A stretch of 64,000 nt of DNA from Amycolatopsis japonica (lineage in GTDB: Bacteria; Actinomycetota; Actinomycetes; Mycobacteriales; Pseudonocardiaceae). This document shows positions 59,794 to 64,000 of this stretch, one piece after another. A model generated the notes under the pieces. The model saw only the letters and a program-made list of their open reading frames with translations, did no database searches and was not told the DNA's origin. The position numbers and the translations under genes were made by a program. The DNA is taken from assembly GCF_000732925.1 (NCBI RefSeq), contig NZ_CP008953.1:3720001-3784000 (forward strand), written 5' to 3'. How positions within the stretch are numbered: the stretch's first letter is position 1; each line of letters starts with the position of its first letter.

Positions 59794-61112
59794 CGGTGGG
59801 TCCTCACGGGTGCGGTTTCGGGAAGGGCCAGCAGGCAGACGACGGTCAGCGCCATCCCGCCCGCCAGGTAGTAGCCGACCGACGTCGAAGTGCCCGTCCA
59901 TTCGATGAGCCGGTTCGCCATCGACGGCGCGAGGCCGCCGCCGAGTACCGCACCGATCTGGTACGCCAGCCCGGCGCCGGACTGCCGTTGTTCGGGCGTG
60001 AACAGTTCCGTCAGGTAGGTGATCAGCGGGCCGAACAGGAACCCGGTGAGCGCGAAACCGACGGCGATGGCGAGCGCCCAGGCGGTCAGCGTGCCGACCC
60101 GCGCGATCGGGAAGAGCGCGAACATGTACGCCAGCACCGCGACGGACGCCGCGAGCATCACCGGTTTGCGGCCCAGCCGGTCGGAGAGCCGGGCACCGAG
60201 CACGACCGTCACCGCATGGATCGCGAGGCCGGGCAACGTGCACCACAGCACGTCCTGGATGTCCAGTCCGAGGCCCTTCGGCGCGGGACCGGCGGCGTAG
60301 GAGAGCATGAATCCGGCCAGGACGAACATGACACCGTTGAGCCCGGTGTTCGCGCCGGCGGCGAGCAGTAGCCTGCCCCAGTTGTCCCGGATGACGTTCC
60401 AGATCGGGATCTTGACGATCTTCTCGTCCAGTCTGCTGGCCGCGAGCTCGTGGAACACGGGCGATTCCTCGAGCGCGCGCCGCGCCCAGACACCGATGGC
60501 GAGGACGACCGCGCCCGCGATGAACGGGATCCGCCAGCCCCAGCTGGTGATGGCCCCCTGCGGTAAATAGAAGATCAGCACGAAGGCGAGGTTCGCCAGC
60601 AGCGCGCCGAGCGGCGAGCCCAAGGCGACGAAGGCGCCGAACGCCGCCCGTCGTGACGGCGGCGCGTGCTCGACGGCGAGCACCGACGCCCCGCCCAGCT
60701 CACCACCACGGGAGAAACCGTGCACCAGGCGCAACAGGACGAGCAGGAACGGCGCCGCGACCCCGATGGTGGCGTAGCCGGGCAACAGTCCCATCAGGAC
60801 GGTGGCCGCGCCCATGAGATAGAAGGTGATGAGCATGGCGCGACGGCGGCCGTAGCGGTCGCCCACCCAGCCCATCACGATCGCGCCGAGCGGCGCGACG
60901 ACGTAGCCGATCGTGTAGGTCGCCAGGCTCATGAACGAGGCGAACCAGGGATCGGTGTCGCCGGAGAAGAACACCTTCGGGAAGACCAGCGCGGAGGCGA
61001 CCGTGTAGATGGAGAAGTCGAAGAACTCCAGCGAGGTCCCGGCACCCGCGCCGATCGCGAGCCGGCGGGTCTGGGACGAGGTGGTCCTGGATGGAGCGGT
61101 GGATGCTGTCAT
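59790..61112 (-). CDS. MFS transporter, metabolite:H+ symporter type
   Basis: 440 residues with 12 hydrophobic helices. The N-terminal GAGTSLEFFDFSIYTVASALVFPKVFF is characteristic of the metabolite:H+ symporter (ShiA/proline-betaine) group, and motif A appears as GDRYGRRRAML. GGAAGAG precedes ATG 61112. Position between site C and the SnoaL-like gene suggests uptake of indole-acetate or an analogue (inferred). Confidence 0.88.
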   Translation of the reverse strand: MTASTAPSRTTSSQTRRLAIGAGAGTSLEFFDFSIYTVASALVFPKVFFSGDTDPWFASFMSLATYTIGYVVAPLGAIVMGWVGDRYGRRRAMLITFYLMGAATVLMGLLPGYATIGVAAPFLLVLLRLVHGFSRGGELGGASVLAVEHAPPSRRAAFGAFVALGSPLGALLANLAFVLIFYLPQGAITSWGWRIPFIAGAVVLAIGVWARRALEESPVFHELAASRLDEKIVKIPIWNVIRDNWGRLLLAAGANTGLNGVMFVLAGFMLSYAAGPAPKGLGLDIQDVLWCTLPGLAIHAVTVVLGARLSDRLGRKPVMLAASVAVLAYMFALFPIARVGTLTAWALAIAVGFALTGFLFGPLITYLTELFTPEQRQSGAGLAYQIGAVLGGGLAPSMANRLIEWTGTSTSVGYYLAGGMALTVVCLLALPETAPVRTHR

Positions 61113-61228
61113 GCGCGCTCTTCCTTGAACGGTGACGGGCGGTCGACGTTGCGCCCCTCCCCGGCAACGTTCGTCCCAAGGTAGGAAGGCGGGGGTGCCG
61201 CGCCTATTGGAGGAACCTGTTGGCGGGC

Positions 61229-61245
61229 TGAAGGATTTCCCTACC
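61229..61245. promoter_or_regulatory. Operator candidate site C: TGAAGGATTTCCCTACC
   Basis: In reverse it reads GGTAGGGAAATCCTTCA, sharing the core GGGAAATCCT with sites A and B. It lies between the divergent MFS and amidase genes and overlaps the -35 region of a CAGAAT (61262-61267) promoter. Confidence 0.55.
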
Positions 61246-61272
61246 GCGGGCCATCTGGTGCCAGAATCGGCC

Positions 61273-61317
61273 ATGGATGTGGCGGTAGTCGGCAGTTCCA
61301 ACCCACTTCTTGTCTGA
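61273..61317 (+). pseudogene. 14-codon leader ORF or remnant of a PfkB-type kinase start
   Basis: MDVAVVGSSNPLLV then stop. It begins 6 bp after CAGAAT, so it could be the leaderless first ORF of the amidase transcript. The sequence resembles the N-terminus of PfkB/ribokinase proteins (VVGS.N.DLV), suggesting a remnant. Which is right cannot be told. Confidence 0.35.
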
Positions 61318-61325
61318 AAGGGCCG

Positions 61326-62753
61326 GTGGGTGCGATGGTGTGCGTCGTGAGCGCGATCAACGATCTGCCGGCCACCGTTCAGGCCGAACTGCTGGCCTCC
61401 GGAGAGTTGTCGGCGAGGGAACTGCTCGACGCCACCCTCGACCGCGTGGCGGCGGTGAACCCGGTGCTGAACGCCGTCGTCAGTATCGACGAGGAGCGGG
61501 CGTGGGCCGCCGCGGCGGCGGCCGACGAGGCACGGGCCGCCGGTCGGTCGCTCGGGCCGCTGCACGGGCTTCCGCTCGCGATCAAGGACCTCCACGCGAC
61601 GGCGGGGATGCGCACCACCTTCGGCTCGCCCGCGTTCGCGGACAACGTTCCCGACGCCGACGAACTCGTCGTCGCCCGGATGCGCGCGGCCGGGGCGGTC
61701 GTCTTCGGCAAGACGAACGTGCCCGAGTTCGGCGCCGGTTCGCACACCTTCAATCCGGTGTTCGGTCTGACCCGCAATCCCTACGCGCCGGACCGTTCGG
61801 CGGGCGGTTCGAGCGGAGGCGCCGCCGCGGCGCTCGCGGCCGGGATGACGTCGCTGGCCGACGGCAGCGACATGGGCGGATCACTGCGGAATCCCGCCTC
61901 GTTCTGCAATGTCGTCGGCCACCGGCCGAGTCCGGGGCGAGTGCCGACCTGGCCGGCCAAGGACGCCTGGTTCACCCTCGGCGTGCAAGGCCCGATGGGA
62001 CGCACGGTCGCCGACACGGCGCTGCTGTTGTCCGTCCAGGCGGGCCCCGACGATCGCGCGCCGCTGTCGCTGGCCGAGCCCGGCAGCGTGTTCACCGCCG
62101 GACTGCCGACCCGGTTGCACGGCCTGCGGATCGCGGTTTCGCCCGATCTGGGCGGCCTTGTGCCCGTGGACGCCGACATCGCGACGGTCGTGGAAGGACA
62201 GGTGGACTTGCTGCGCCGGCTCGGCGCCGAGGTCGTCTCCGGCTGCCCGGATCTGACCGGGGCGGAAGAGGTGTTCCAGACCTTCCGCGCGCTGAACTAC
62301 GCGCAGTCCGCCGGCGACCTCGTCGACAGCGAGCCGGACAAGGTCAAGCAGACCGTCCGCTGGAACGTCGCGAAAGGACGCGCGCTCACCGGAGCGGACA
62401 TCGCGACCGCCAACCGGCTGCGCACCGAACTGTTCCACCGCGTACGTGCCTACTTCGACGATGTGGACGCCGTCGTTCTTCCCGCCAGCCAGGCACTTCC
62501 GTTCGACGCGGAGCTGGAGTACCCCAAGATCGTCGGTGGGACCGAGGTCGAGAACTATCTGCACTGGATGCGCGCGGCCTACCTGATCTCGGCCACGGAA
62601 TGCCCGGCCACGGCCGTCCCGGCGGGGTTCACCGCCGACGGGCTGCCGATCGGGGTCCAGGTGGTCACACCGCATCACACGGATCTTCGCGCCCTCGGGA
62701 TCGCGCACGCGCTGGAGAAGGCGAACGGTCACACCGCTCGCAGACCGGCCTGA
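61326..62753 (+). CDS. Amidase-signature family hydrolase, second copy
   Basis: 475 residues. Triad elements are lysine in AIKDLHATAG, the cis-serine in GGSSGGAAAALAAG, and the nucleophile serine in DMGGSLRNPAS. Near full-length for the family, it is not a close copy of the IacH-like amidase. GTG 61326 follows GAAAGGG; ATG 61335 is also possible. It is the first gene to the right of site C. It could release indole-acetate from amide conjugates, or act on an unrelated amide. Confidence 0.85.
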   Translation: MGAMVCVVSAINDLPATVQAELLASGELSARELLDATLDRVAAVNPVLNAVVSIDEERAWAAAAAADEARAAGRSLGPLHGLPLAIKDLHATAGMRTTFGSPAFADNVPDADELVVARMRAAGAVVFGKTNVPEFGAGSHTFNPVFGLTRNPYAPDRSAGGSSGGAAAALAAGMTSLADGSDMGGSLRNPASFCNVVGHRPSPGRVPTWPAKDAWFTLGVQGPMGRTVADTALLLSVQAGPDDRAPLSLAEPGSVFTAGLPTRLHGLRIAVSPDLGGLVPVDADIATVVEGQVDLLRRLGAEVVSGCPDLTGAEEVFQTFRALNYAQSAGDLVDSEPDKVKQTVRWNVAKGRALTGADIATANRLRTELFHRVRAYFDDVDAVVLPASQALPFDAELEYPKIVGGTEVENYLHWMRAAYLISATECPATAVPAGFTADGLPIGVQVVTPHHTDLRALGIAHALEKANGHTARRPA

Positions 62754-62762
62754 CCGTCTCAT

Positions 62763-62780
62763 GGTGGTGCCAGCGCTACC
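62763..62780 (+). promoter_or_regulatory. 18-bp motif GGTGGTGCCAGCGCTACC, copy 2
   Basis: It is identical to 41211-41228. It lies 86 bp before the exporter ATPase start; TAGGTT (62826-62831) may be the -10. It is a candidate site for the same regulator as copy 1. Confidence 0.6.
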
Positions 62781-62866
62781 ACGAGTCTTCCCTCACGCGG
62801 GATCGATCACGGCCCTCGCCGCCCGTAGGTTTTGGCGAGAGAGATCACCACCGCTAAGGGGAAACG

Positions 62867-63607
62867 ATGAATTCAGGGGGCGCGTGCGCCTTGTCGCTGG
62901 ACTCCGTGAGCAAGGTCTACGGATCCGGTGACGGCGCGGTCACGGCTTTGAACGGGGTGACCGTCGAAGTGCGCCGGGGCACGTTCACCGCGGTGATGGG
63001 ACCGTCGGGCTCGGGCAAGAGCACCTTCCTGCACTGCGCGGCCGGGCTGGACAAGCCCAGCTCGGGCCGGGTGCTGCTGGGGGACACGGAACTGAGCAGG
63101 ATGCGGGAGAAAGCGCTCACCGAGCTGCGGCGGACCCGCATCGGGTTCATCTTCCAGGCCTACAACCTGCTGCCGTCGCTGAACGTGCTGCAGAACATCA
63201 CGCTGCCACTGCGGCTGGCCGGGAAGAAGCCGGACCCGCAGTGGCTGCGCGAGATCGTCGAGGGCGTGGGGATCGCGAAGCGGCTCGAACACCGTCCGTC
63301 CGAACTGTCCGGTGGCCAGCAGCAGCGGGTCGCGATCGCCCGCGCGCTGGTCACCCGGCCGGAGGTCGTCCTCGCCGACGAGCCGACCGGGGCACTGGAC
63401 ACCCGCACCGCGAAGCAGGTCCTCGACCTCCTTCGCTCCATTGTGGACGGCATGGGGCAGACCGTGTTGATGGTCACCCACGACCCGGTCGCGGCGTCGG
63501 CCGCGCACAGCGTGCTCTTCCTCGCCGACGGCAAGCTGGCCGGCCACCTCCCGGCGCCGACGCCGGAACGGGTCGCCGAGCGCATGACCCACCTCGGGGA
63601 GTGGTGA
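62867..63607 (+). CDS. ABC exporter ATPase (MacB/LolD-type)
   Basis: 246 residues. Walker A is GPSGSGKS, the Q-loop is GFIFQAYNLLPSL, the signature LSGGQQQR, Walker B VVLADEPTGALD and the H-switch VTHDP. The family pairs with FtsX-like permeases and moves lipids, peptides or drugs out of the membrane. AAGGGGA precedes ATG 62867. The permease gene starts 4 bp downstream. Confidence 0.95.
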   Translation: MNSGGACALSLDSVSKVYGSGDGAVTALNGVTVEVRRGTFTAVMGPSGSGKSTFLHCAAGLDKPSSGRVLLGDTELSRMREKALTELRRTRIGFIFQAYNLLPSLNVLQNITLPLRLAGKKPDPQWLREIVEGVGIAKRLEHRPSELSGGQQQRVAIARALVTRPEVVLADEPTGALDTRTAKQVLDLLRSIVDGMGQTVLMVTHDPVAASAAHSVLFLADGKLAGHLPAPTPERVAERMTHLGEW

Positions 63608-63611
63608 CGTC

Positions 63612-64000
63612 ATGTGGGATTTGGCCTGGCAGACGACGAAAACCCGCTTGAGCGGTTTCGTCGGCGCGTTCGTCGCGATCCTGTGCGGGACGGCGCTGGT
63701 CGCCGGCTGCGGCGTCCTGATGGAATCCGGACTGCGCGCCGGCGTCCCCACCCAGCGGTACGCCGACGCGGCGGTCGTCGTGGGCGGCGGGCAGACGGTC
63801 GCACCGCCCGGGACCGGCGCGCTCGACGGCCAGCAGGTCGCCGAGCAGGCGACGGTGCCGGTGACGCTCACCGGCGCGATCACCGCGGTGCCCGGCGTGC
63901 GTGGTGTGGTGGCGGAGCAGAGCTTCCCGGCCACCGTGGTGACCGCCGACGGCCGGCCGTTGACCGGGCCGGAAGGCGGCCAGTCGCTCGGCCACAACTG
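63612..64000 (+). CDS. ABC exporter FtsX-like permease (3'-truncated by window edge)
   Basis: The first 129 codons only. It begins MWDLAWQTTKTRLSGFVG and has one transmembrane helix (about 18-37; FVAILCGTALVAGCGVLM) before an extracytoplasmic domain, the layout of MacB/FtsX-type permeases. The frame is open to the window end. It is in one operon with the ATPase. Confidence 0.88.
   Translation, partial: MWDLAWQTTKTRLSGFVGAFVAILCGTALVAGCGVLMESGLRAGVPTQRYADAAVVVGGGQTVAPPGTGALDGQQVAEQATVPVTLTGAITAVPGVRGVVAEQSFPATVVTADGRPLTGPEGGQSLGHN

Noticed and set aside
1..64000. tRNA, rRNA, transposase or phage genes
   Set aside because: I looked for these and saw none; a tRNAscan or Infernal run would be decisive for small RNAs.

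Overview
This is about 64 kb of very GC-rich, densely coding actinobacterial DNA, most likely from an Amycolatopsis chromosome. The GC-biased third codon positions, frequent GTG/TTG starts, apparent leaderless promoters and a mycothiol-type enzyme point to an actinomycete. The genus call rests mainly on the racemase at 23899-25005. Its residues line up, with the same numbering of the catalytic lysines and metal ligands, with the N-acylamino acid racemase of Amycolatopsis as I remember it. No rRNA, tRNA, CRISPR array, phage gene or transposase was found.

Layout. (1) 1-5233: end of a sugar ABC importer (permease, binding lipoprotein) with a GH51 arabinofuranosidase and a GH35 beta-galactosidase, probably for arabinogalactan-type glycans. 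(2) 5298-8547: an OmpR/histidine-kinase pair and an acyltransferase whose promoter carries one-turn-spaced direct repeats. (3) 8557-15553: housekeeping and accessory genes: DHA2 exporter, mycothiol-type enzyme, MarR, a duplicated-domain protein beside an HxlR regulator, RidA, cupin, VOC protein divergent from a GntR regulator, and an unknown gene coupled to GntR. (4) 15697-20162: a second sugar importer ending in a GH1 beta-glucosidase, with CebEFG-BglC-like order. (5) 20372-40917: a ~20 kb co-directional island that looks like a system for taking up N-acylated or D-amino-acid-containing peptides and converting them. It has an N-acyl-D-amino acid deacylase, an M20 deacylase, a GNAT acyltransferase, the N-acylamino acid racemase, a PucR regulator, an MFS carrier, three stand-alone cytoplasmic penicillin-recognising hydrolases, a complete peptide ABC importer (one subunit a permease-ATPase fusion) and an S9 peptidase fused to an S12 serine hydrolase. 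(6) 40959-46977: small membrane protein, NarL-type two-component pair, monooxygenase-like protein, alpha/beta hydrolase, and a diiron oxygenase paired with a ferredoxin/NADPH reductase. (7) 47430-62753: a Lrp regulator and P450, then a gene set matching the indole-3-acetate (iac) catabolic pathway with its own FixL/FixJ-like two-component system, an MFS carrier and two amidases. A 10-bp core, GGGAAATCCT, lies at three promoters of this cluster and is a candidate operator. (8) 62867-64000: start of a MacB-type ABC exporter that runs out of the window.

Non-coding content is unusually structured. Intergenic gaps carry long, often perfect hairpins in several families: the 55-bp element present as two exact inverted copies; GCGAAAGTGGCTTTCGC units; hairpins with a GCGTCTA loop region; and a ~99-bp element of two direct plus two inverted 21-bp units. 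Most lie at gene 3' ends, so many probably act as terminators, but their conservation and modular build go beyond an ordinary terminator.
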